Part shown: one piece after another, positions 26,834-36,535 of the stretch | Numbering within the stretch: the stretch's first letter is position 1 | How the letters are laid out: every line of letters begins with the position of its first letter | Source: Bacteroides graminisolvens DSM 19988 = JCM 15093 | GTDB lineage: Bacteria; Bacteroidota; Bacteroidia; Bacteroidales; Bacteroidaceae | DNA: 64,000 nt | NCBI RefSeq assembly: GCF_000428125.1 | Contig: NZ_ATZI01000001.1 | Location: 124,001-188,000 of the forward strand | Reading direction: 5' to 3' | Notes under the pieces: model-generated | Told to the model about the DNA's origin: nothing | The model's input: the letters and a program-made list of their open reading frames with translations, nothing else | Database searches by the model: none | Translations under genes and position numbers: made by a program

Positions 26834-28987
26834 ATGGCAAAAAATAAAGAGAAAAAAGCCGGTAAACGAATGAAGAAAAAAGATCTGGTGAACATACTGA
26901 TGAACTTTTTTCATAGCAAACCGACGGAAGCACTGAGTCTGAAATTTATTTTCTCAGAGCTTAAAATGACTACTCATCCCCTTAAAATGCTCTGCATTGA
27001 TATATTAAACGAGTTGAAAGACGGCGACTACATAACCGAGGTTGACAAAAACAAATTCCGGCTAAATGATCACGGCAAAGAACTGACCGGTACTTTTCAA
27101 CGCAAAAGCAATGGTAAGAACTCGTTCATACCCGATGAAGGAGGCGATCCGATATTCATAGCCGAACGAAATTCGGCCCACGCCATGAATAACGACAAAG
27201 TAAAAATCGTTTTTTATGCCAAGCGCAAAAACCATGACGCAGAGGGTGAGGTGGTTGAAATACTCGAACGTGCCAACGATACATTTGTAGGAACATTGGA
27301 GGTTGCCAACTCTTATGCATTCCTTGTTACCGAAAACCGCACATTAGCCAACGACATCTTCATTCCGAAAGAAAAGTTGAAAGGCGGAAAGACCGGCGAC
27401 AAAGCTGTTGTTAAGATAGTTGAGTGGCCAGACAAAGCCAAGAACCCCATAGGACAAGTCATTGACATCTTGGGAAAAGCCGGTGATAATACCACCGAGA
27501 TGCACGCCATCTTAGCTGAATTCGGACTGCCATACGTATATCCGGAGGCTGTTGAAAAAGCAGCAGACAAAATTCCTGCCGAAATCTCGGAAGAAGAAAT
27601 TGCCCGAAGAGAAGATTTCAGGAAGGTAACTACCTTCACCATAGACCCCAAAGACGCCAAAGACTTTGACGATGCACTATCCATACGCTCCATCAAAGAG
27701 GGATTATGGGAAGTGGGAGTGCACATTGCCGATGTAACCCATTATGTTCAGGAAGGAAGCATCATCGACAAAGAAGCAGAAAAAAGAGCCACTTCGGTGT
27801 ATTTGGTTGACCGCACAATTCCCATGTTACCGGAGCGTCTTTGTAACTTCATCTGCTCGTTGAGACCTAACGAAGAAAAGTTATCGTATTCTGTTATATT
27901 CGATATCACCGAAAAAGGCGAGGTGAAGAACTCCAGAATCGTTCACACCGTTATTAACTCTGACCGCCGCTTTACGTACGAAGAGGCACAGCAAATTATC
28001 GAAACCAAAGAGGGCGATTTTAAAGAAGAAGTGCTGATGCTCGACAAGATTGCCAAAGCGCTGAGGGATAAACGATTCTCATCGGGAGCTATTAATTTTG
28101 ACCGTTATGAGGTTAAATTCGAAATAGATGATAAAGGAAAACCGGTAAGCGTTTACTTCAAAGAGTCAAAAGATGCCAATAAACTGGTTGAGGAGTTCAT
28201 GTTGCTCGCCAACAAAACCGTAGCAGAAGAAATAGGAAAAGTACCCAGAAATAAAAAAGCAAAAGTCTTTCCCTATCGAATTCACGATCTTCCCGACCCT
28301 GAAAAGCTGGACAACCTAGCACAGTTTATCGCCCGTTTTGGTTACAAACTACGCACATCAGGAAGCAAAAGCGATGTGTCGAAATCAATTAATCATCTGT
28401 TGGATGACATTCAAGGAAAAAAGGAGGAGAACTTAATAGAGACAGTTTCTATCAGAGCCATGCAGAAGGCTCGCTATTCTACCCATAACATTGGGCATTA
28501 CGGACTGGCATTTGAATACTATACTCATTTCACCTCTCCCATCCGTCGTTTTCCGGATATGATGGTGCACCGCCTGTTAACGAAATATGCAGAAGGTGGA
28601 AGAAGCGTATTAGAAAGCAAATACGAAGATCTGTGTGAACATAGTTCAAACATGGAACAAATTGCTGCCAATGCCGAACGAGCATCTATTAAATACAAAC
28701 AAGTAGAGTTCATGAGTGAACGTTTGGGACAAATCTTCGACGGAGTTATTTCGGGAGTTACCGAATGGGGACTCTACGTGGAACTCAACGAAAACAAATG
28801 CGAAGGAATGATCCCTATGCGCGATCTGGACGATGATTACTATGAGTTTGATGAAAAGAACTACTGTTTGCGAGGAAGAAGGAAGAACCGTATGTACAGC
28901 TTGGGCGATGCCATAACAGTGAAAGTTGCCCGTGCCAATTTGGAGAAAAAGCAGTTGGATTTTGCATTGGTAGAAGAAAAGAGATAA
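26834..28987 (+). CDS. rnr: Ribonuclease R
   Basis: 717 residues. Basic N-terminus with a winged-helix region (about 15-75), cold-shock/OB domains (about 85-235), the RNB catalytic domain (about 270-590) with FTIDPKDAKDFDDALSI (about 273-289) supplying the metal-binding Asp residues and YTHFTSPIRRFPDMMVHRLL (about 562-581), then an S1 domain (about 635-715). It is a processive 3'-5' exoribonuclease able to degrade structured RNA. The next gene starts within its stop codon (TAATG, 1-base overlap). Confidence 0.95.
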   Translation: MAKNKEKKAGKRMKKKDLVNILMNFFHSKPTEALSLKFIFSELKMTTHPLKMLCIDILNELKDGDYITEVDKNKFRLNDHGKELTGTFQRKSNGKNSFIPDEGGDPIFIAERNSAHAMNNDKVKIVFYAKRKNHDAEGEVVEILERANDTFVGTLEVANSYAFLVTENRTLANDIFIPKEKLKGGKTGDKAVVKIVEWPDKAKNPIGQVIDILGKAGDNTTEMHAILAEFGLPYVYPEAVEKAADKIPAEISEEEIARREDFRKVTTFTIDPKDAKDFDDALSIRSIKEGLWEVGVHIADVTHYVQEGSIIDKEAEKRATSVYLVDRTIPMLPERLCNFICSLRPNEEKLSYSVIFDITEKGEVKNSRIVHTVINSDRRFTYEEAQQIIETKEGDFKEEVLMLDKIAKALRDKRFSSGAINFDRYEVKFEIDDKGKPVSVYFKESKDANKLVEEFMLLANKTVAEEIGKVPRNKKAKVFPYRIHDLPDPEKLDNLAQFIARFGYKLRTSGSKSDVSKSINHLLDDIQGKKEENLIETVSIRAMQKARYSTHNIGHYGLAFEYYTHFTSPIRRFPDMMVHRLLTKYAEGGRSVLESKYEDLCEHSSNMEQIAANAERASIKYKQVEFMSERLGQIFDGVISGVTEWGLYVELNENKCEGMIPMRDLDDDYYEFDEKNYCLRGRRKNRMYSLGDAITVKVARANLEKKQLDFALVEEKR

Positions 28988-29463
28988 TGAAGACAATTAT
29001 TATTGAAGACAAAGAAAGAGTTGAAGAGATTATTTCACGCTGTGACATTTGCTATGTGGGTATTACCGACCTGGAAGGTGATCCGTACGTTATCCCGATG
29101 AATTTCGGGTATCAGGATGGGGTTATCTATCTCCATTCGGGGCCTACCGGCAGCTCCATTGATATGCTCAACAAAAATAATAAGGTATGTATCACTTTCA
29201 GCATTGATCACGAATTGGTATTTCAACATCCGCAAGTAGCTTGTAGCTACCGGATGAAAGCAAAGAGTGTGATATGCAGAGGAAAGGTGGGCTTTATTGA
29301 AGACCTAGATGAAAAGCGACAGGCGTTGGATATCATCATGAAGCATTACATAGACCGTGAGTTCATCTACTCCGATCCTGCCGTTAAAAACGTCAAAATA
29401 TGGGAGATTCCTATTGATCAGGTCAGTGCTAAAGAATATGCGGTTCCGCATTATAAGCAATAG
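28987..29463 (+). CDS. Pyridoxamine 5'-phosphate oxidase-like flavin protein, NimA-like
   Basis: 158 residues, with the FMN-binding split-barrel fold of PNPOx-like proteins. Diagnostic text includes CYVGITDLEGDPYVIPMNFGYQDG near the start, IYLHSGPTGSSIDMLNKNNKVC (about 48-69) and CSYRMKAKSVICRGKVGFIED (about 87-107). This group contains the Nim proteins linked to nitroimidazole resistance and many relatives of unknown role. Sequence alone does not tell which. It overlaps rnr by 1 base and is probably co-transcribed with it. Confidence 0.78.
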   Translation: MKTIIIEDKERVEEIISRCDICYVGITDLEGDPYVIPMNFGYQDGVIYLHSGPTGSSIDMLNKNNKVCITFSIDHELVFQHPQVACSYRMKAKSVICRGKVGFIEDLDEKRQALDIIMKHYIDREFIYSDPAVKNVKIWEIPIDQVSAKEYAVPHYKQ

Positions 29464-29504
29464 CAAACCGGCTTTATTTTATTTTGCTCGTTGCAAAACT
29501 TCAT

Positions 29505-29596
29505 ATACACCCGGGTGTACAGATGTTGTACACCCGGATGTATAGTATCTGTACATGGGGGTGTACAAAGTGTGTACACCCGGGTGGAGACGAGAA
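29505..29596. repeat. Four-unit 23-bp tandem repeat with palindromic core
   Basis: Units begin at 29505, 29528, 29551 and 29574, an exact 23-bp period. The shared core is GTACACCCGGGTGTA; units 1, 2 and 4 keep ACACCCGG, and unit 3 differs in the left half-site (GTACATGGGGGTGTAC). In unit 1 TACACCCGGGTGTA (29506-29519) is a perfect 14-bp palindrome. The array lies in the 267-bp gap between convergent genes and overlaps no promoter. It could be a protein-binding array; the function is unknown. Confidence 0.85.
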
Positions 29597-29660
29597 TTGT
29601 TCACCAGCAAAATAAATCGCATAAGCAGGCTGGTTGGACGTACCCCGCTCAAATTAAAAT

Positions 29661-29690
29661 ACGAGCCTCTCTTCAAACAGAGGGGCTCGT
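29661..29690. terminator. Hairpin between the NimA-like gene and cysK
   Basis: A 12-bp stem with one G-T pair (29661-29672 with 29679-29690) and a 6-nt loop sits between convergent genes. The minus-strand side is followed by a T-rich stretch (ATTTTAATTT), suiting cysK termination. The wobble favours the plus-strand RNA, so it may serve both. Confidence 0.6.
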
Positions 29691-29730
29691 AAAACCAACA
29701 AACAAATAAAGAGGAAAAAAGAACTAAATA

Positions 29731-30678
29731 CTATAATGGATATTCCTCGAATGCGTAAAGAATAGTTGATAAGTAACGTTCGCCAGTATCAGGCAATAAA
29801 GCAACAATCGTTTTACCTTCATATTCAGGCAGTTTAGCCAACTCGGCTGCCGCCCATACAGCAGCTCCGGAAGAGATTCCAACTAATAATCCTTCTTTTG
29901 CAGCTAGCTCGCGACTGGTACGAATGGCATCATCATTCTGAACTTGTTTGATTAAATCAACCACTGCCGGGTTATAAGTCTTGGGAACAAAGCCCGCACC
30001 TATTCCCTGTATTTTATGCGGTCCGGGATTTCCTCCTGAAAGCACAGGAGAGTCGGCCGGTTCAACAGCAACAATCTGCACAGCCGGGTTGTGTCGCTTC
30101 AAAGCCGCTCCTACGCCGCTAACAGTACCTCCTGTACCTACACCAGCCACAAACACATCAACCAGACCGTCGGTATCATTCCATATCTCTTCACCGGTTG
30201 TTTTTTCATGAATGGCGGGGTTGGCAGGGTTCTCAAACTGTTGCAGAATAATTGAATCGGGAGTTTCCTCACGAAGTTCTTCTGCCCTGGCAATAGCACC
30301 TTTCATGCCATTGGCACCGGGCGTGAGCACTAAATGGGCGCCAAATGCTTTTAGAAGATTACGTCGCTCCACGCTCATGGTATCGGGCATCGTCAAGATA
30401 AGCTTGTATCCTTTTGCAGCCGATGCAAAAGCCAGTCCGATTCCGGTATTGCCACTGGTAGGTTCAATGATTGTCACGCCGGGTTTTAAAATACCTTTGG
30501 CTTCAGCATCTTCAATCATGGCCAAAGCAATACGTTCTTTCACACAGCCTACCGGATTGAAGCTCTCGAGTTTCACTACTAACTTGGCCTTCAGACCTTT
30601 ACTGGCACTGTAATTTCCAATCTCTAACAAAGGAGTATTTCCTACTAAGTCAGTCAATTTTTTCGCAATCTTTCCCAT
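29731..30678 (-). CDS. cysK: Cysteine synthase A (O-acetylserine sulfhydrylase)
   Basis: 315 residues, PLP-dependent fold type II. The PLP lysine lies in [16 protein letters not shown] (about 41-56), where Cys-Val-Lys-Glu replaces the more usual Ser-Val-Lys-Asp. The phosphate and substrate loop is [14 protein letters not shown] (about 71-84), and the C-terminal [11 protein letters not shown] (about 266-276) is present. It makes cysteine from O-acetylserine and sulfide. ATG codons at 30678 and 30687 are both possible; I chose the one before [13 protein letters not shown]. It is divergent from cysE, which makes its substrate. Confidence 0.93.
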   Translation of the reverse strand: MGKIAKKLTDLVGNTPLLEIGNYSASKGLKAKLVVKLESFNPVGCVKERIALAMIEDAEAKGILKPGVTIIEPTSGNTGIGLAFASAAKGYKLILTMPDTMSVERRNLLKAFGAHLVLTPGANGMKGAIARAEELREETPDSIILQQFENPANPAIHEKTTGEEIWNDTDGLVDVFVAGVGTGGTVSGVGAALKRHNPAVQIVAVEPADSPVLSGGNPGPHKIQGIGAGFVPKTYNPAVVDLIKQVQNDDAIRTSRELAAKEGLLVGISSGAAVWAAAELAKLPEYEGKTIVALLPDTGERYLSTILYAFEEYPL

Positions 30679-30717
30679 ATCTATCATTATTTAAATTTTT
30701 ATCTTTTAATGTTGATA

Positions 30718-30725
30718 CAAAGATA
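30718..30725 (-). promoter_or_regulatory. Putative -7 box for cysK
   Basis: The minus strand reads TATCTTTG about 40 bases upstream of the cysK start. Confidence 0.55.
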
Positions 30726-30825
30726 TGAGTTATTTAATACATCATAAATACCACAAGTATGGTAAATTTATACTATAAAAATGCGATAAGAAACAGCTCG
30801 CTATAAATATATGCACATAGTTTAA

Positions 30826-30855
30826 TTGTAATATCCCCAATAATTCTTACCTTTG
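30826..30855 (+). promoter_or_regulatory. Promoter of cysE
   Basis: TTG (30826-30828) and TACCTTTG (30848-30855) are 19 bp apart, a good -33/-7 pair. The upstream in-frame ATG of cysE (30853) overlaps this box, which makes the ATG at 30883 the likely start. Confidence 0.65.
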
Positions 30856-30882
30856 CCGATAACATTAACCGAGGATATCATA

Positions 30883-31782
30883 ATGAGTCCATTAAACTTC
30901 ACCCACATCCTGACACAGGCAGTCGATGAGCTTTCGGAAAGCGAGTCATACCAAGGACTGTTTCACCAGCACAAGGACGGCGAGCCATTGCCTTCAGCAC
31001 GCGTATTGTGTGATATCATTGAATTGGCCCGCTCCATCCTTTTTCCGGGTTATTATGGAAATTCTACAGTAAATAGCCGCACTTTAAAGTACCACATCGG
31101 GGTAAACACAGAAAAGCTTTTTGATCTTCTATCGGAGCAAATTCTGGCTGGATTATGCTTTGAGGGAGGGGATGATTGTCATGGATGCACAACTAAACAA
31201 CGTGAAGACGCATCGCGCATGGCGGCCAAATTCATAAGCAGACTACCTTACTTGAGGAAGAAACTGGCAACGGATGTTGAAGCAGCGTACAACGGCGACC
31301 CTGCTGCGCATAGTTTTGGTGAAGTTATTTTCTGCTATCCGGCCATTAAAGCAATCAGCAATTACCGCATTGCTCATGAACTGTTGCTCTTAGGGGTTCC
31401 TTTAATTCCCCGAATCATAACTGAAATGGCTCATAGCGAAACCGGAATAGACATTCATCCGGCTGCCGAAATTGGTGACCATTTTGCCATAGATCACGGC
31501 ACCGGTGTTGTGATAGGGGCAACTAGTATCATCGGAAACAATGTAAAACTATACCAAGGGGTGACTTTAGGTGCCAAAAGCTTTCCGCTGGATGAAGAGG
31601 GAAAGCCCATCAAGGGAATCCCCCGCCATCCGATTCTGGAAGACAATGTTATTGTTTATTCCAACGCAACAATATTAGGGCGTATTACCGTGGGACGTGA
31701 TGCTACCGTGGGAGGAAATATATGGGTAACGGAAGATGTACCTCCCAGATCAAGAATCGTACAAACAAAAGCAAAAAAGTAA
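30883..31782 (+). CDS. cysE: Serine O-acetyltransferase
   Basis: 299 residues. An alpha-helical N-terminal domain (about 1-165) precedes a left-handed beta-helix built from hexapeptide repeats (about 190-290), with DIHPAAEIGDHFAIDHGTG (catalytic His and Asp) and VKLYQGVTLGAKS. The size and the insert fit the EpsC/SAT type found in Bacteroidetes. It acetylates L-serine to O-acetylserine for CysK. The start is set by the promoter, which overlaps the upstream ATG. Confidence 0.92.
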   Translation: MSPLNFTHILTQAVDELSESESYQGLFHQHKDGEPLPSARVLCDIIELARSILFPGYYGNSTVNSRTLKYHIGVNTEKLFDLLSEQILAGLCFEGGDDCHGCTTKQREDASRMAAKFISRLPYLRKKLATDVEAAYNGDPAAHSFGEVIFCYPAIKAISNYRIAHELLLLGVPLIPRIITEMAHSETGIDIHPAAEIGDHFAIDHGTGVVIGATSIIGNNVKLYQGVTLGAKSFPLDEEGKPIKGIPRHPILEDNVIVYSNATILGRITVGRDATVGGNIWVTEDVPPRSRIVQTKAKK

Positions 31783-31783
31783 T

Positions 31784-31806
31784 TGTTCGCTGACGAACAG
31801 TTCTTA
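31784..31806 (+). terminator. Possible weak terminator after cysE
   Basis: TGTTCG and CGAACA (31784-31789 and 31794-31799) form a 6-bp stem with a 4-nt loop just after the cysE stop, followed by only a short T-rich run. It may attenuate rather than stop transcription into the next gene. Confidence 0.35.
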
Positions 31807-31841
31807 TATTTATAATTTTAGTAACAACGTAAATATCACTA

Positions 31842-33044
31842 ATGAGCGAATCCTTTGAAATGATTGCTAAAACTTTCCAGGGTCTGGAAGAGGTACTGGC
31901 AGAAGAGTTAACAGCACTAGGAGCAAACGACGTAGCAATCGGACGACGTATGGTGTCTTTCAGCGGTAACAAAGAAATGCTTTATAAAGCTAATTTTTGC
32001 TTACGTACAGCCATCCGAATTTTAAAACCTATCAAAAGCTTCACCGCCAAGAATGCAGACGAGGTGTACGAACAGGTTAAGGGCTTCCCTTGGAAAGATA
32101 TTTTAGATGAAAACAAAACCTTTGCTGTTGATGCAGTAGTCTTCAGCGATGAGTTTCGCCATTCTAAATTCGTTTCCTATAAGGTAAAAGATGCAATAGT
32201 AGATTATTTCCGTGACTTAAACGGAAAGAGACCTTCTGTACGTATTAACAAACCCGACGTATTGATTAACATTCATATTGCACAATCACATTGCACGCTT
32301 TCTCTTGACTCATCGGGCGAATCGCTTCACAGAAGAGGATACCGCCAAGAGGCTGTTGAAGCTCCGTTGAATGAGGTATTGGCTGCCGGAATGGTATTGA
32401 TGAGTGGTTGGAAAGGGGAATGCGATTTAATAGACCCTATGTGCGGCTCGGGCACCATTCCCATTGAAGCTGCACTAATAGCCCGTAACATTGCACCGGG
32501 CGTTTTTAGAAAAGAGTTTGCCTTTGAAAAATGGGTGGATTTCGATCAGGATTTGTTTGACTCAATATACAACGATGATAGCCAGGAGCGTGAGTTCAAC
32601 CATAAGATATATGGATATGATAACAATCCGAATGCTCATGACATAGCGATACACAACGTAAAGGCTGCGGGAGTTTCGAAAGACGTGGTATTAAAGCTAC
32701 AGCCTTTTCAGCAGTTTGAGCAACCTAAAGAGAAGTCGATGATCATAATGAACCCTCCTTATGGTGAACGTATCTCAACCAAGGATTTATTAGGGTTGTA
32801 TCAAATGATTGGCGAACGTCTGAAACATGCTTTCTGTGACAACGACGCATGGATATTAAGTTACCGTGAAGAGTGTTTCGACCAAATCGGGTTAAAACCC
32901 AGTCGTAAAGTACCTCTTTTCAATGGAGCATTAGAATGCGAATTCAGAAAATACCAGATATTTGGAGGTAAATACAAGGAGTTCAAGAAGGAAAGCAATG
33001 AGAAACAAGGCTCACATACTTTCCGTAGAAACAAAGAAAGATAA
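31842..33044 (+). CDS. THUMP-domain class I SAM-dependent RNA methyltransferase (RlmL/TrmN-like)
   Basis: 400 residues. The N-terminal part (FEMIAKTFQGLEEVLAEELTALGA, then a THUMP domain to about 150) is an RNA-binding module. The methyltransferase core follows, with DPMCGSGTIPIEAALIARNIAPG (about 198-220) as motif I and IIMNPPYGERIS (about 302-313) as the NPPY catalytic motif for N-methylation of a base. Family members modify 23S rRNA (RlmL) or tRNA (TrmN), and the choice cannot be made from sequence alone. The C-terminus is Lys/Arg-rich. It is followed after 6 bases by the DPP-IV gene. Confidence 0.85.
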   Translation: MSESFEMIAKTFQGLEEVLAEELTALGANDVAIGRRMVSFSGNKEMLYKANFCLRTAIRILKPIKSFTAKNADEVYEQVKGFPWKDILDENKTFAVDAVVFSDEFRHSKFVSYKVKDAIVDYFRDLNGKRPSVRINKPDVLINIHIAQSHCTLSLDSSGESLHRRGYRQEAVEAPLNEVLAAGMVLMSGWKGECDLIDPMCGSGTIPIEAALIARNIAPGVFRKEFAFEKWVDFDQDLFDSIYNDDSQEREFNHKIYGYDNNPNAHDIAIHNVKAAGVSKDVVLKLQPFQQFEQPKEKSMIIMNPPYGERISTKDLLGLYQMIGERLKHAFCDNDAWILSYREECFDQIGLKPSRKVPLFNGALECEFRKYQIFGGKYKEFKKESNEKQGSHTFRRNKER

Positions 33045-33050
33045 GATTAT

Positions 33051-35234
33051 ATGGCCTGTTTATTGAAAAATGCCGGTACGTATGTAAGGTTACTACTGGT
33101 TTTGCAAACTTTATTTTTTACTTCTTTCATGACGGCACAAAATAATCCGAAACCTACTTTAGAGGATTTAATTCCGGGAGGAGCAACTTACCGCTACCCG
33201 GAAAATATTTACGGTGTGCAATGGAAGGGTGACCTTTGTGTTCTACCGGATATTGAAAACCTGAAAGTGGTTTCACCCAATAACGGAAAGGAAGTTGTAA
33301 TTGCTACTAAAACAGAAGTCAACCAACTGCTTGAATCAATGCAGTTGGGAAAGATTCAACATTTTTATAACATTGAATTTCCTTATTCCGATCATAAAGA
33401 GTTGAGTTCCTATATGCTGGTTACAACCTCCGGTTATCGTGTTTTAGTAGACATAAATAGCAAGGAAATTAAATGGAGCCAGCCACGAAAGGAAAATGCA
33501 AGTAACGAGGATTGGGAGAAACAAAGCAGGTCACTTGCCTATACTTTAGACAACAATCTGTACGTTACTACTGCCGATGGCAGCACCAGAGCTGTAACTA
33601 AAGAAGAAAAAGGAATTGTTTGCGGACAGTCTGTACACCGCAATGAGTTTGGCATCAGCAAAGGAACGTTTTGGAGTCCTAAAGGTAGTCTGCTGGCATT
33701 TTACCGCATGGATGAACGCATGGTGACAGAGTATCCGCTGGTCGACATTACCGCACGAGTGGGTACAGTCAACAACGTACGTTATCCCATGGCAGGAATG
33801 ACCAGCCATCAGGTAACCGTTGGTATTTACAATCCTCAAACGGATAAAAGTATTTACCTCCAGACAGGCGACCCTACTAATCGATATTTCACAAACATCA
33901 GTTGGTCGCCCGACGAAAAAAGTCTTTATTTAATTGAGCTTAACCGGGATCAAAACCACGCCAAACTTTGCGAGTACAACGCACAAACGGGCGCGCTCAT
34001 TCAAACGCTTTTCGAAGAGAGACATCCTAAGTACGTTGAGCCTCAGCATCCCATTGTTTTTCTGCCTTGGAATAGCAACGAGTTTATTTATCAAAGTCAA
34101 AAAGACGGCTTTAACCACTTGTATTTGTACAACAGACAAGGGAAACAGCTAAAACAACTCACTTCCGGTAAATGGCTGGTTAAAGAACTGATAGGATTTG
34201 ATGAGACAAATAAATATGTATTCTTCACCAGTACTGAACTATCTCCGCTACAAGAAAACATTTATCGTTTGGACGTCAAAAGCGGAAAGCGCATACTGAT
34301 TGGCAATAAAGAAGGAGTGCATGCTGCCACAGTCAGTCGCTCGGGCAAGTACTTGATTGACCGCTATTCATCAACATCGGTTCCAAGAAGCATCAACCTG
34401 ATCGATATCAAAACTAATAAAAGCATCAACCTGCTTACAGCGGCCAATCCATTCGAAGGATTTGTGATGCCAACCATTGAAGTCGGTACTATTAAAGCTG
34501 CTGACGAGCAGACTGATTTGTATTACCGCATGGTCAAACCAAGTAATTTTGATCCGTCATTAAAATATCCGGTAATTGTATATGTGTACGGAGGACCGCA
34601 TGCGCAAATGATCACTAATGCTTGGCAAAACAGTGCCAGGGGATGGGATATTTATATGGCAAACAAAGGCTACATTGTGTTCACGCTTGATAACCGAGGC
34701 AGTGATAACCGGGGACTGGAATTTGAAAATTGTACATTCCGCCACTTAGGCATTGAAGAGGGAAAAGATCAGGTGAAAGGAGTTCAATTCCTGAAAAGCC
34801 TGCCCTATATAGACGGTAACCGCATTGGAGCGCATGGGTGGAGTTTCGGAGGACACATGACTACCGCCCTGCTCCTTCGTTACCCAGATATATTCAAAAC
34901 AGGCGTGGCCGGTGGTCCCGTTATTGATTGGTCGTATTACGAAGTAATGTACGGTGAAAGATATATGGATACGCCCGACAGCAATCCTGAGGGTTACCAA
35001 ACTTGCAACTTGAAAAATCTGGCAGGCAATCTGAAAGGACATTTATTGATTATACACGATGACCATGATGATACTTGCGTGCCGCAGCATACCCTTTCAT
35101 TCATGAAAGCATGCATCGACGCACGTACTTATCCGGATTTGTTTATTTATCCCGGCCACAAACATAATGTTGCCGGTAGAGATCGCGTTCACTTACATGA
35201 GAAAATTACACGATATTTTGAAGACAACCTGTAA
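33051..35234 (+). CDS. Dipeptidyl peptidase IV (S9B prolyl peptidase), secreted
   Basis: 727 residues. A signal peptide (to about 30, ending FMTAQN) suggests a periplasmic location. An eight-blade beta-propeller (about 60-470) precedes the alpha/beta-hydrolase domain. The catalytic triad is visible: Ser in [10 protein letters not shown] (about 600), Asp in [10 protein letters not shown] (about 675) and His in GHKHNV (about 704). It removes X-Pro or X-Ala dipeptides from peptide N-termini, supporting protein use. It lies 6 bases after the methyltransferase gene and 26 before purD. Confidence 0.92.
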   Translation: MACLLKNAGTYVRLLLVLQTLFFTSFMTAQNNPKPTLEDLIPGGATYRYPENIYGVQWKGDLCVLPDIENLKVVSPNNGKEVVIATKTEVNQLLESMQLGKIQHFYNIEFPYSDHKELSSYMLVTTSGYRVLVDINSKEIKWSQPRKENASNEDWEKQSRSLAYTLDNNLYVTTADGSTRAVTKEEKGIVCGQSVHRNEFGISKGTFWSPKGSLLAFYRMDERMVTEYPLVDITARVGTVNNVRYPMAGMTSHQVTVGIYNPQTDKSIYLQTGDPTNRYFTNISWSPDEKSLYLIELNRDQNHAKLCEYNAQTGALIQTLFEERHPKYVEPQHPIVFLPWNSNEFIYQSQKDGFNHLYLYNRQGKQLKQLTSGKWLVKELIGFDETNKYVFFTSTELSPLQENIYRLDVKSGKRILIGNKEGVHAATVSRSGKYLIDRYSSTSVPRSINLIDIKTNKSINLLTAANPFEGFVMPTIEVGTIKAADEQTDLYYRMVKPSNFDPSLKYPVIVYVYGGPHAQMITNAWQNSARGWDIYMANKGYIVFTLDNRGSDNRGLEFENCTFRHLGIEEGKDQVKGVQFLKSLPYIDGNRIGAHGWSFGGHMTTALLLRYPDIFKTGVAGGPVIDWSYYEVMYGERYMDTPDSNPEGYQTCNLKNLAGNLKGHLLIIHDDHDDTCVPQHTLSFMKACIDARTYPDLFIYPGHKHNVAGRDRVHLHEKITRYFEDNL

Positions 35235-35260
35235 AATTAACAACAAATAAACAGCTAATT

Positions 35261-36535
35261 ATGAAAGTGTTATTATTAGGTTCAGGAGGTAGGGAACATG
35301 CAATGGCATGGAAAATAGCCCAAAGCCCCAGAGTGAAGAAGCTCTACATTGCACCTGGAAACGCGGGAACAGCAACGGTTGGAGAAAACGTTAACATTAA
35401 AGCAACCGACTTCGAAGCATTGAAGGTTTTTGCCCTTGAAAGGGAGGTCAATATGATTGTAGTGGGTCCCGAAGATCCGTTGGTACAAGGAATATTTGAT
35501 TTCTTTAAAGGAGACATAGCCTTGCAACACATTGCGATAATAGGTCCTTCTATGAAGGGAGCACAACTAGAAGGCAGCAAAGAGTTTGCCAAAGGATTCA
35601 TGGAACGTCATAACATCCCTACGGCCCGTTATAAAAGTATTACTACAGAAACGCTTGAAGAAGGATTCGAGTTTCTGGAAACATTGACTGCTCCGTATGT
35701 ACTCAAAGCAGACGGACTTTGCGCCGGCAAGGGGGTACTTATCCTGTCAACACTGGAGGAAGCTAAAAGTGAACTACAAAACATGTTAAGTGGCATGTTT
35801 GGACAAGCAAGTAATACCGTTGTTATTGAGGAATTTTTAAGTGGCATCGAGTGTTCTGTATTTGTTCTGACTGATAGTGAACATTATAAAATATTACCCG
35901 TAGCTAAAGACTACAAACGAATTGGCGAAGGAGACAAAGGACTTAATACCGGAGGCATGGGCAGTGTTTCTCCTGTACCATTTGCCGATGAAGTCTTCAT
36001 GGAGAAAGTTCGCGAACGCATCATCGAACCTACTATTGATGGTCTGAGGGAAGAAGGCATTCTTTATAAAGGCTTCATCTTTATCGGACTGATCAACGTG
36101 GAAGGCGAACCCATGGTGATAGAATATAATGTTCGCATGGGTGATCCTGAAACAGAGAGTGTCATGTTAAGAATACAAAGTGACATCATTGACTTGTTCG
36201 AAGGCGTATACCGGGTAAATCTTGATACGAAAGAACTAATTATTGACCCTCGCACAGCGGCTTGTGTTATGCTGGTAAGTGGTGGATATCCCGAAGAGTA
36301 CCGCAAAGGATACCCGATAACTGGATTCAACTTGGCCGAAACAACAGACAGCTTACTTTTCCATGCTGGAACAACTGTAAAAGAGGGACGCATTGTAACT
36401 GATGGTGGTCGTGTTATTGCTATCTCTTCTTATGGGGATTCAAAAGAAGAAGCCTTGGAAAAATGCTACAAAGTAGCTGATATGATTAGTTTTGAAAAGA
36501 AAAACTACCGACGCGACATCGGATTCGATTTATAG
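35261..36535 (+). CDS. purD: Phosphoribosylamine-glycine ligase (GARS)
   Basis: 424 residues, full length. N-terminal [19 protein letters not shown] (1-20 region), the ATP-grasp core with [16 protein letters not shown] (about 146-161), [14 protein letters not shown] (about 229-242) and [12 protein letters not shown] (about 288-299), then the C-terminal domain with [10 protein letters not shown]. It is the second step of de novo purine synthesis. The next gene begins on a GTG that overlaps its stop codon (TAGTG). Confidence 0.95.
   Translation: MKVLLLGSGGREHAMAWKIAQSPRVKKLYIAPGNAGTATVGENVNIKATDFEALKVFALEREVNMIVVGPEDPLVQGIFDFFKGDIALQHIAIIGPSMKGAQLEGSKEFAKGFMERHNIPTARYKSITTETLEEGFEFLETLTAPYVLKADGLCAGKGVLILSTLEEAKSELQNMLSGMFGQASNTVVIEEFLSGIECSVFVLTDSEHYKILPVAKDYKRIGEGDKGLNTGGMGSVSPVPFADEVFMEKVRERIIEPTIDGLREEGILYKGFIFIGLINVEGEPMVIEYNVRMGDPETESVMLRIQSDIIDLFEGVYRVNLDTKELIIDPRTAACVMLVSGGYPEEYRKGYPITGFNLAETTDSLLFHAGTTVKEGRIVTDGGRVIAISSYGDSKEEALEKCYKVADMISFEKKNYRRDIGFDL

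Noticed and set aside
29505..29596. CRISPR array
   Set aside because: The 23-bp units abut directly without unique spacers and there are no cas genes.
30853..30882. Upstream start of cysE
   Set aside because: This ATG lies inside the TACCTTTG -7 box, so it would not be in the transcript.
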